Positions 17,236-23,236 of a stretch of DNA of 25,791 bases are shown here, one piece after another. The first letter of the stretch is position 1. Each line of letters starts with the position of its first letter. This DNA is from Coriobacteriaceae bacterium (GTDB lineage: Bacteria; Actinomycetota; Coriobacteriia; Coriobacteriales; Coriobacteriaceae), in contig CABIWB010000002.1 in assembly GCA_902362275.1 (NCBI GenBank), positions 81,097 to 106,887 on the forward strand, written 5' to 3'. The notes under the pieces are model-generated. The model was not told where the DNA came from, did not search any database, and worked only from the letters and a program-made list of their open reading frames with translations. The position numbers were made by a program, and so were the translations under genes.

Positions 17236-18030
17236 ATGAATACGTTCATCAGTGCGGTGCTCGTCGGCCTCGTCGGCGTGTTCTGCATGTGGGACTCCCG
17301 CCTGCTCGGTCGTCTTAACTTCGAGCAGCCCCTCGTTGGCGCTACGCTCGTCGGTCTGCTGTTGGGCGATGTACCCACCGGCCTTGCCGTCGGTGCCGCC
17401 GTCGAGCTCGTGTCCATGGGCCTGGTGCAGGTCGGCGCTGCCGTTCCGCCCGATATGGTCCTGGGCGGCATCGTGGCCGCTGCCTTTGCGTGCCTGACCG
17501 ATGCTTCCGCCGAGACCGCCATGACGATCGCCATCCCGGTCGCCGTCCTGGGTCAGCTCCTCGGCATCGTGTTCCGTTCCATCATCGCCGCCCTCACCCA
17601 TGTGGCAGATAGCGCGATCGATAACGGAAAGTTCAAGACCGCCTACCGTATGCACATCTGCGTCGGCTCCGGTCTGTACGCCATCATGTACTTCCTGCCG
17701 ATCTTCCTCGCCGTCTTTGTTGGCACCGACCTGGTTCAGGCCATCGTCAACATGGTTCCCGAGTGGCTGTCCACTGGTCTTAACGTTTCGACCAAGATTA
17801 TGACCGCCTACGGCTTGGCCCTGCTGCTCACCATGATGATCAAGAAGGGTATGACTCCGTTCCTGTTCATCGGTTTCCTGCTCGCCGCTTACCTCAACCT
17901 GTCCGTCATCGCGGTCGCTCTGATCGGTGTGTGCCTGGCTGTCGTCTTCATGGGCTTCAAGTTCAACGGTTCCCATGCAGCCGCCGGTGTCGATTCCGAC
18001 TACGATCCGCTCGAAGACGACGAAGACTAA
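17236..18030 (+). CDS. PTS mannose-family EIIC permease
   Basis: It has 264 residues; AAAGGAGAAGGG lies before ATG 17236. The protein is hydrophobic through most of its length. The N-terminal FEQPLVGATLVGLLLGDVPTGLAVGAAVELVSMGLVQVGAAVPPD is the classic EIIC Man-family segment with Glu and Pro in the substrate region. The C-terminal tail is strongly acidic (DSDYDPLEDDED). EIIC forms the sugar channel together with EIID. Its stop and the EIID ribosome site abut (GGAGG starts at 18031), indicating coupled expression. Confidence 0.95.
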   Translation: MNTFISAVLVGLVGVFCMWDSRLLGRLNFEQPLVGATLVGLLLGDVPTGLAVGAAVELVSMGLVQVGAAVPPDMVLGGIVAAAFACLTDASAETAMTIAIPVAVLGQLLGIVFRSIIAALTHVADSAIDNGKFKTAYRMHICVGSGLYAIMYFLPIFLAVFVGTDLVQAIVNMVPEWLSTGLNVSTKIMTAYGLALLLTMMIKKGMTPFLFIGFLLAAYLNLSVIAVALIGVCLAVVFMGFKFNGSHAAAGVDSDYDPLEDDED

Positions 18031-18043
18031 GGAGGAACACACT

Positions 18044-18877
18044 ATGGCAACCGCAACCAAGGACGTGTCCCTGAACAAGAAGGTCAGCCAGTTCTTCTGG
18101 CGCTCCTGGGCCATCCAGGCCTCTTGGAACTACGAGCGTCAGATGAACATGGGCTTCCTCTACGGCATGGTTCCCACGCTCGATCGCCTCTATCCGGACG
18201 AGTCCGACCCCAAGCAGCTCGCTGCTAAGAAAGAGGCTTACCACCGTCACATGGCGTTCTACAACTGCACCCCGCAGACGAGCGCTTTCATCCTGGGCCT
18301 CTCCGCCTCCATGGAGGAGGAGTACGCCAAGGATCCCGAGAACTTCGATCCTGATTCGATCAACGCAGTCAAGACCTCCCTCATGGGTCCGCTTTCCGGC
18401 ATCGGTGACTCCTTCTTCCAGGGCACCATCCGCGTTATCGCCTTTGGTCTGGGCGTTCAGCTGGCTCAGCAGGGTTCCATCATGGGCCCGATCCTGGCCA
18501 TGCTCATCTCCATCGTCCCCTCTGTGCTGATCACTTGGTTCGCAGCCAAGATGGGCTATCAGGGCGGCCACGAGTACCTGAGCAAGCTTCAGGGCGGCGA
18601 CCTCATGGAGAAGCTCATGTATGTCTGCGGCATCGTGGGTCTTATGTCCGTGGGCGGCATGATCGCCACGCTGATCGGCGCCACCACCCCGCTGCAGTTC
18701 GCTGAGGGCACCGTCGTTATCCAGGACATCCTGGACGGCATGATGCCCCAGATGATCTCCCTTGGCCTCACCGGCCTTATGTACTGGCTCATCAAGAAGA
18801 ACGTCAACACCGGTTGGCTTCTCGTGATCGCCATCGTGGGCGGCATCGCCCTCTCCGCGGCCGGCATCCTGGCCTAG
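18044..18877 (+). CDS. PTS mannose-family EIID component
   Basis: It has 277 residues. ATG 18044 is chosen because GGAGG (18031-18035) is eight bases upstream and the protein then starts as EIID proteins do; a longer reading back to 17927 lies inside EIIC. Diagnostic segments are FWRSWAIQASWNYERQMNMGFLYGMVP, MEEEYA, INAVKTSLMGPLSGIGDSFFQGT and the C-terminal spans LLVIAIVGGIALSAAGIL. EIID is found only in the mannose PTS family and works with EIIC in the membrane. The downstream gap of about 200 bases carries a hairpin and a palindromic repeat before the second SIS gene. Confidence 0.95.
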   Translation: MATATKDVSLNKKVSQFFWRSWAIQASWNYERQMNMGFLYGMVPTLDRLYPDESDPKQLAAKKEAYHRHMAFYNCTPQTSAFILGLSASMEEEYAKDPENFDPDSINAVKTSLMGPLSGIGDSFFQGTIRVIAFGLGVQLAQQGSIMGPILAMLISIVPSVLITWFAAKMGYQGGHEYLSKLQGGDLMEKLMYVCGIVGLMSVGGMIATLIGATTPLQFAEGTVVIQDILDGMMPQMISLGLTGLMYWLIKKNVNTGWLLVIAIVGGIALSAAGILA

Positions 18878-18911
18878 TCGCGACTAAGCGCCTAACCGCT
18901 TTCCCCCGGGG

Positions 18912-18942
18912 GCCTGCCTGGCATCCCATACCCCAGGCAGGC
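18912..18942 (+). terminator. Hairpin after EIID, possible attenuator
   Basis: GCCTGCCTGG (18912-18921) pairs with CCAGGCAGGC (18933-18942) across an 11-base loop; only a short TTCC follows. It may reduce transcription into the SIS gene rather than stop it. Confidence 0.45.
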
Positions 18943-18955
18943 TTCCATCCCCAAA

Positions 18956-18986
18956 ATGCGACAAAGGGACAGTCCCTTTGTCGCAT
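18956..18986. repeat. Palindromic repeat with 14-bp arms
   Basis: ATGCGACAAAGGGA (18956-18969), spacer CAG, and its exact reverse complement (18973-18986). No T-run follows. It carries the GGGACAG core of the other intergenic repeats here and looks like a REP-type element in the EIID to SIS gene gap. Confidence 0.8.
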
Positions 18987-19076
18987 CCTCAACGGGCCGG
19001 CGACTCGGTCCAAACCACGGTAACCCTGCGAGCGCCCGGCAATGTGGCGCCGCAAAAATTGAAAGGAATGTGTCAG

Positions 19077-20060
19077 ATGTACGAGATCGACCTTAACCTC
19101 CCTAAGCAGATCGTCGCTGACGTCCTGTCCAACCACGAGATCCACAGCGTCGCTTTCGTCGGCTGCGGTGCTTCCATGTCCGACCTTTACCCCGCCAAGT
19201 ACTTCCTGGCCAACAACACGGACAAGCTGAACGTTCAGATCTTCACCGCTAACGAGTTCAACTACGACACACCTTCCTGGGTCAACGAGCACACCTTCGT
19301 GATCACCTGCTCCCTCGGTGGCTCCACGCCCGAGACCGTCGAGGCCAACAAGACCGCCAAGAAGCACAACTGCCCGGTCGTCTCCCTCACCAACAAGGCT
19401 GGCTCCGCTCTGACTGTCGACGCCGACCACGTCATCGTTCACGGCTTCCACGCCAACTACGCTGCCAAGTGCGAGAAGCCTGGCTACGCCATCGCTCTTG
19501 CTGTCGAGATCCTTCAGCAGACCGAGGGCTATGACCACTACGAGGACATGATCACCGGCCTCACCAACGTCTTCGAGCTCTGCGAGAACGCCGCTCAGCA
19601 CTGCAAGGGCCTCGCCAAGAAGTTCGCCGAGGACTTCAAGGACGACAAGATGATCTACTTCATGGCCTCCGGTGCCTCCGAGAAGATGGCTTATTCTCAC
19701 GCCGCCTTCCTGTTCACCGAGATGCAGTGGATCGACGCCGCCGCCTACAACACTGGCGAGTACTTCCACGGCCCGTTCGAGGTTTCCACCGAGGGTAAGC
19801 CCTACGTCTTTTTCATGTCCGATGGCGCCACCCGTCCGATGGACGCTCGCGCCCTCACCTTCCTTGAGCGCATGGGCGCCAAGGTCGCTCTGATCGACTC
19901 CAAGGACTACGGTCTGGCTGACGCCGTGCCCGCGAGCGTTGTCACCTACTTCAACCCGCTGCTGCACCTCGCCGTTATGCGCGAGTACGGCAACCAGATC
20001 GCCGAGGCCCGTCAGCACCCGCTGACCATGCGTCGCTACATGTGGAAGCTTTCCTACTAA
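19077..20060 (+). CDS. SIS-domain sugar-amine deglycase 2 (GfrE/GfrF-like)
   Basis: It has 327 residues. ATG 19077 is preferred: AAAGGA ends at 19067, giving nine-base spacing, while an ATG at 19068 touches the ribosome site. The first SIS domain has VAFVGCGASMSDLYPAKYF and TCSLGGSTPETVEANK, with the sugar-phosphate loop fully formed. The second has IYFMASGASEKMAYSHAAF. E215 and H231 (E-X15-H; H in GEYFHGPFE, where the GE pair of FrlB is also kept) match the deglycase catalytic pair. The C-terminus MRRYMWKLSY is shared with SIS protein 1, and overall the two are related but clearly diverged, so different substrates are likely. It probably belongs to the PTS transcript and is followed by a strong terminator. 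An aminosugar isomerase is the alternative. Confidence 0.82.
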   Translation: MYEIDLNLPKQIVADVLSNHEIHSVAFVGCGASMSDLYPAKYFLANNTDKLNVQIFTANEFNYDTPSWVNEHTFVITCSLGGSTPETVEANKTAKKHNCPVVSLTNKAGSALTVDADHVIVHGFHANYAAKCEKPGYAIALAVEILQQTEGYDHYEDMITGLTNVFELCENAAQHCKGLAKKFAEDFKDDKMIYFMASGASEKMAYSHAAFLFTEMQWIDAAAYNTGEYFHGPFEVSTEGKPYVFFMSDGATRPMDARALTFLERMGAKVALIDSKDYGLADAVPASVVTYFNPLLHLAVMREYGNQIAEARQHPLTMRRYMWKLSY

Positions 20061-20094
20061 TCACAAGTAAGTAGACCTTACGGGTTGATTGAGA

Positions 20095-20126
20095 GGGGAT
20101 GGGGTTTTCGCCCCGTCCCCTTTTTT
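20095..20126 (+). terminator. Strong Rho-independent terminator after SIS gene 2
   Basis: GGGGATGGGG (20095-20104) pairs with CCCCGTCCCC (20111-20120), one T-G wobble, loop TTTTCG, then six T. It ends 20 bases before the HAD gene start, so that gene is expressed by read-through or from an unseen promoter. Confidence 0.92.
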
Positions 20127-20146
20127 GCTATCGAAAGGAGATACGT

Positions 20147-20776
20147 ATGATCAAGGCAGTGCTGTTTGACATGGACGGCGTGCTGGTCGATACCGAGTGG
20201 TTCTACAACCGTCGTCGCGTGGCGTTTATGGAAGAGAAGGGCTTTCACTTTGACGAGATCCCCGATCTTTCGGGATCTAACGAGCCCGCCATTTGGAAGG
20301 CGCTGGTGCCCGACGATATTGAGCTGCGCGAGCGCCTGCGCGTGGAGTACAAGCAGGTCTACAGCCCGGATCACCCCGTTCCGTATGCCGAGCTGCTCAA
20401 CGAGCAGACGGAGCCGGTGATGCGTGAGCTGCACGAGCGCGGCGTGAAGTGCGCCATCGCAAGCTCGTCCTATCGCGAGCTCATTGACGAGCTGGTGGAG
20501 ATTGCCGGCATCGCCGACGTGCTGGACTACACCATCAGCGGTCACGAGTGCAGTGCGTTTAAGCCCGACCCCGAGATTTACCTGCGTGCCATGGAGGCGC
20601 TGGGTGTGGAGCCTACCGAGTGCCTGGTTATCGAGGACTCGCCTTTGGGCATCGAGGCCGGCAAGCGCTCCGGCGCCCGCGTCCTGGCGCTGCGTCCGCA
20701 CGAGGGCGTCAACCTGGATCAGTCCGCCGCCGACGTTATCATCGACAATCTGGCTGACATTCTACCTGCCATTTAG
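20147..20776 (+). CDS. HAD-superfamily phosphatase, beta-phosphoglucomutase-like group
   Basis: It has 209 residues; AAAGGAG (20134-20140) precedes ATG 20147. A longer frame back to 20099 lies in the terminator hairpin and is rejected. Motif I is FDMDGVLVDTE (D8 nucleophile, D10 acid/base). Motif II is the Ser-rich IASSSYREL, motif III has K139 in FKPDPEIY, and motif IV is VIEDSPLGIEAG (E163-D164). A helical cap inserted after motif I marks subfamily I. Members dephosphorylate or isomerise small sugar phosphates. Here it may process a sugar phosphate from the SIS pathway, but the terminator before it weakens that link. The final codons LPAI and the stop come from the REP-like repeat at 20764. 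Confidence 0.88.
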   Translation: MIKAVLFDMDGVLVDTEWFYNRRRVAFMEEKGFHFDEIPDLSGSNEPAIWKALVPDDIELRERLRVEYKQVYSPDHPVPYAELLNEQTEPVMRELHERGVKCAIASSSYRELIDELVEIAGIADVLDYTISGHECSAFKPDPEIYLRAMEALGVEPTECLVIEDSPLGIEAGKRSGARVLALRPHEGVNLDQSAADVIIDNLADILPAI

Positions 20777-20808
20777 GGACAGGTTTATTTTGGCAGGTTT
20801 TATCTGGG
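20764..20808 (+). repeat. REP-like hairpin repeat, copy 2
   Basis: ACCTGCCA (20764-20771) pairs perfectly with TGGCAGGT (20791-20798). Positions 20764-20799 match 12723-12758 with one mismatch. The longer span 20765-20808 matches the reverse complement of 22076-22119 at 36 of 44 bases. It overlaps the end of the HAD gene (stop 20774-20776). Confidence 0.85.
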
Positions 20809-20821
20809 TAAATGCCGAATT

Positions 20822-20860
20822 CGCCGTGAAGGGATCGCTCTCTTCACGGCGTTTTCTTTT
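20822..20860 (+). terminator. Rho-independent terminator after the HAD gene
   Basis: CGCCGTGAAG (20822-20831) pairs with CTTCACGGCG (20842-20851) across a ten-base loop, followed by TTTTCTTTT. Confidence 0.9.
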
Positions 20861-20906
20861 GAGCGGTTTTACGCGGTCCTTCTGATGGTTGTCGAGAGAG
20901 GGTGAA

Positions 20907-20938
20907 TTGAAGCGCCCTCGCACGCTCCATGCTACAAT
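20907..20938 (+). promoter_or_regulatory. Promoter of the yitT-like gene
   Basis: TGCTACAAT (20930-20938) is a good extended -10. TTGAAG (20907-20912) is a possible -35, but spacing is 20, so the extended -10 probably carries the activity. The gene starts 45 bases downstream. Confidence 0.5.
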
Positions 20939-20983
20939 CGCGGGCATGCCCCACAACTACATCTGCCTTCGAAAGGAGCCTAC

Positions 20984-21991
20984 GTGGCGAACGCCATCGA
21001 TCAGCTCACGGACCGAGCGCTCGTGCTCGGCCGCCTTACCATCGTCCGCCGCGCCATTACTGCCGTGGCGGTCACGATTTCCGCCGTTCTCCAGACATTT
21101 CTGATCCAGGCGTTCATTCAGCCCGCCGACCTGCTTCCGAGCGGTCTCACCGGCGTTGCGGTCCTGCTCGATCGCGTTACCTCGCTGGGCGGCGTTCATA
21201 TCGACATCTCGCTCGGTATGCTCGCGCTCAACATCCCCGTGGCACTCCTATGCTGGAACGGCATAAGCAAGCGCTTCGTCATCTTCTCGATGATGCAGGT
21301 TGTGCTCTCGTCGCTGTTCCTCAACGTCTTTCACTTCGCGCCGTTTTTGGGCGACAAGATCATGCTCATCATTTTTGGCGGCGTGGTCTCGGGCCTGGGC
21401 GCTGCCATCGCGCTTAAGTCCGGCGCATCCACCGGCGGCACCGACTTTATCGCGTTATGGGTCTCCAACCACACGGGCAAGACCATCTGGGGCGTCATCT
21501 TTGGTTTTAACTGCTTTATCCTGGCAATCTTTGGTTTTATGTTTGGCTGGGACAAGGCGGCGTATTCCATCGTGTTCCAGTTTATTTCAACCAAGACCAT
21601 CGACAGTTTTTATCGTCGCTACGACCGCGTGACGCTGCAGATCACGACGCGCAAGGCAGACGAGGTCATGACCGCCTACGTAAACCATTTTCAGCACGGC
21701 ATTAGCTGCGCCGAGGTCATCGGCGGATACAGCCGCGAAAAGATGTGTCTGCTGCACACCGTTGTCTCGACCTACGAGAGCCAGGACATTATCAAGCTGG
21801 TGCGCGATGTTGACCCCGGCGCTGTGATCAATGTGTTCCACACGCTCAACTTTGTGGGCGGCTGGTGGGGCGGTCATGTCGACGAGCCCATGCCCACGGC
21901 CGTTCCCGATCCCGACAAGCCCGCACGCATGGCCAGCAGGCAGGCGCGCCTCAGCGAGCAGGACAGCCTGCAGCAGGACGACGGCAGGTAG
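20984..21991 (+). CDS. YitT-family membrane protein (DUF161/DUF2179)
   Basis: It has 335 residues from a GTG start; AAAGGAG (20972-20978) lies five bases upstream. The N-terminal part has about five spans with the family features ISAVLQTFLIQAFIQPADLLPSGLTGVAVLLDR and KSGASTGGTDFIALW. The C-terminal cytoplasmic domain (ITTRKADEVMTAYVNHFQHGISCAEVIGGYSREKMCLLHTVVS) is DUF2179. A charged tail ends the protein. YitT-like proteins are widespread in gut bacteria and Firmicutes; their transported substrate is not firmly known. The gene has its own promoter and terminator and is flanked by REP-like repeats in opposite orientation. Confidence 0.9.
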   Translation: MANAIDQLTDRALVLGRLTIVRRAITAVAVTISAVLQTFLIQAFIQPADLLPSGLTGVAVLLDRVTSLGGVHIDISLGMLALNIPVALLCWNGISKRFVIFSMMQVVLSSLFLNVFHFAPFLGDKIMLIIFGGVVSGLGAAIALKSGASTGGTDFIALWVSNHTGKTIWGVIFGFNCFILAIFGFMFGWDKAAYSIVFQFISTKTIDSFYRRYDRVTLQITTRKADEVMTAYVNHFQHGISCAEVIGGYSREKMCLLHTVVSTYESQDIIKLVRDVDPGAVINVFHTLNFVGGWWGGHVDEPMPTAVPDPDKPARMASRQARLSEQDSLQQDDGR

Positions 21992-22034
21992 AGTGTTGGC
22001 ATTTTGCCGGCACGGCGCAATCCTGTCCGCTTGA

Positions 22035-22074
22035 GCCTCCCGAAAGCCTCGCTGCTTTCGGGAGGCCTTCGTTT
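22035..22074 (+). terminator. Rho-independent terminator after yitT
   Basis: GCCTCCCGAAAG (22035-22046) pairs perfectly with CTTTCGGGAGGC (22055-22066) across an eight-base loop, followed by CTTCGTTT. Confidence 0.88.
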
Positions 22075-22075
22075 G

Positions 22076-22119
22076 CCCAGATAAAACCTACCAAAATGAA
22101 GCTGTCGCTTTTTGGTAGG
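22076..22119 (-). repeat. REP-like hairpin repeat, copy 3 (inverted)
   Basis: On the minus strand it aligns with 20765-20808 at 36 of 44 bases. The arms differ together: CCTACCA/TGGTAGG here, CCTGCCA/TGGCAGG in copy 2, so pairing is kept. CCTACCAAAA (22087-22096) and TTTTGGTAGG (22110-22119) form a perfect ten-base stem. Confidence 0.75.
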
Positions 22120-22161
22120 GAGGGTGTATCATTTTATCATTATGAGGTAACATGAAACTAG

Positions 22162-22174
22162 ACGTTATATACGT
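22162..22174. promoter_or_regulatory. Putative GntR operator before regulator 2
   Basis: ACGT-TATAT-ACGT contains GTTATATAC (22164-22172), the reverse complement of the EamA promoter motif. AGACGTTATA here is also found before the PTS operon (16239-16248). It lies about 38 bases before the regulator start, suggesting autoregulation. Confidence 0.5.
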
Positions 22175-22211
22175 ATTAGTTATTTCGATATTTCGATAAG
22201 AGTGATTAGAT

Positions 22212-22931
22212 ATGCCTACGCCCAAAAATGCACCGCTTTACCAGCAGATTTACGACGAAATCAAGGATGCGATCGAGAAAGGTGTTTATGCACCCAAGGA
22301 GCGTATTCCGTCCGAGCTTGAGCTAGCCGAGCAGTACGACGTGAGCCGAATTACGGTGCGCCGCGCCGTCGAGGAGCTGTGCTCCGATGGCTACCTGGTT
22401 AAGCAGCAGGGCCGCGGCACCTTTGTTTCCACGCCGCACATCAATCGCCAGTTTCACGCCTCGACGCTGCAGACGTTTACCGCGCTGTGTGCCGACAACG
22501 GCATGAAGGCCGGTGCGCACGTGGTCGATCGTCAGATCGTTCCGGCGCGCCAAAACGAGATGGAGTTCTTTGGCCTGCAGAAGGATGCGCTGCTGCTGCA
22601 TATCAAGCGCGTGCGTACGGCCGACGGCGAGCCCATCTTTGAGGAGAATATCTTTGTGCCCTTTGACGCATATCGTGAGCTGCTGACGGCCGATCTTGAG
22701 GACAAGTCGATTTTTGCCGAGGTTGAGCGTGTTGGCGGAACGCCGATTGTCTCGGTTGGCTACCGCACGGTCGAGGCCGTTCGTGCCAATACCGAGCAGG
22801 CGACCGAGCTGGGCATCGCTCCGCACGATCCACTGCTCAACCTGCGTGCCGGCTTTATCGGCCCCAATGGCGAGCCGGTCCTGATGGGTAAGCAGTACTA
22901 TGTGGGATCGCGCTACGTTATGGTGATGTAA
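22212..22931 (+). CDS. GntR-family (HutC subfamily) transcriptional regulator 2
   Basis: It has 239 residues from ATG 22212; the ribosome site is poor. The winged HTH (about residues 8-75: PLYQQIYDEIKDAIEKGVYAPKERIPSE, then DVSRITVRRAVEELCSDGYLVKQQGRGTFVS) is followed by a UTRA domain (about 90-235, with LHIKRVRTADGEPIFEENIFVPFDAY). It resembles the third regulator at 25216 much more than regulator 1. Its promoter carries a GT-N5-AC dyad also seen before the EamA and PTS genes, so it is the best candidate for controlling the PTS operon. The DNA before it is AT-rich and contains a tandem TTTCGATA. Effector unknown. Confidence 0.92.
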   Translation: MPTPKNAPLYQQIYDEIKDAIEKGVYAPKERIPSELELAEQYDVSRITVRRAVEELCSDGYLVKQQGRGTFVSTPHINRQFHASTLQTFTALCADNGMKAGAHVVDRQIVPARQNEMEFFGLQKDALLLHIKRVRTADGEPIFEENIFVPFDAYRELLTADLEDKSIFAEVERVGGTPIVSVGYRTVEAVRANTEQATELGIAPHDPLLNLRAGFIGPNGEPVLMGKQYYVGSRYVMVM

Positions 22932-22932
22932 G

Positions 22933-23076
22933 TTACGCGGTTTTGCCAAACCGCGTAACGGCTCGACGCTGCAAACGCCCCTAAGCGGCAATCTGACGTT
23001 CAATCGTCGGTCGCGTACCGAAGTACGCTTCCCTCCTCTTTCACGTCACCTTGCTCGCTTAGGGGCGTTTTCGCTG
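22933..23076 (+). ncRNA. Structured intergenic element, copy B
   Basis: P1 is TTACGCGGTTT-TGCC-AAACCGCGTAA (22933-22958). CGACGCTGC (22964-22972) follows. The outer stem AAACGCCCCTAAGCG (22973-22987) pairs perfectly with 23056-23070, with a single bulged T at 23055. Inner pairs GCAA/TTGC and helix TGACGT (22994-22999) with ACGTCA (23043-23048) come next. The apical hairpin is GCGTAC-CGAA-GTACGC (23012-23027). TCGCTGAC (23071-23078) ends the similarity. The arrangement matches copy A helix for helix. It begins two bases after the regulator 2 stop and has no strong U tract. Confidence 0.55.
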
Positions 23077-23199
23077 ACTTATGCTCAACCGGCGACGTTT
23101 CCACGCTCATCCGGAAAGTGTCCAAAAATCCACGCTCGTTCCCTTTGGACTGCATCGCCCGTGGCCGACAGCGGCGCGGCATCGGTCCGCGTGGCGGCG

Positions 23200-23205
23200 T
23201 ATAAT
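23200..23205 (+). promoter_or_regulatory. -10 element before recQ
   Basis: A consensus TATAAT lies 31 bases before the recQ ATG. No convincing -35 is seen at 16-18 bases upstream, so only the -10 is claimed. Confidence 0.45.
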
Positions 23206-23236
23206 CGGCGGCAGATGACTTGGACGTTAGGAAACC

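Noticed and set aside
18804..20018. Minus-strand open frame opposite SIS gene 2
   Set aside because: It is Val/Gly/Asp-rich nonsense caused by strong codon bias of the + strand gene; no ribosome site and no recognisable domain.
20099..20146. Upstream ATG start for the HAD gene
   Set aside because: It lies in the left arm of a terminator hairpin, while ATG 20147 has a well-placed AAAGGAG and gives the usual HAD N-terminus.
22933..22958. Ordinary terminator for regulator 2
   Set aside because: The stem is strong but there is no U tract, and the hairpin is better explained as P1 of the element shared with 14691-14835.
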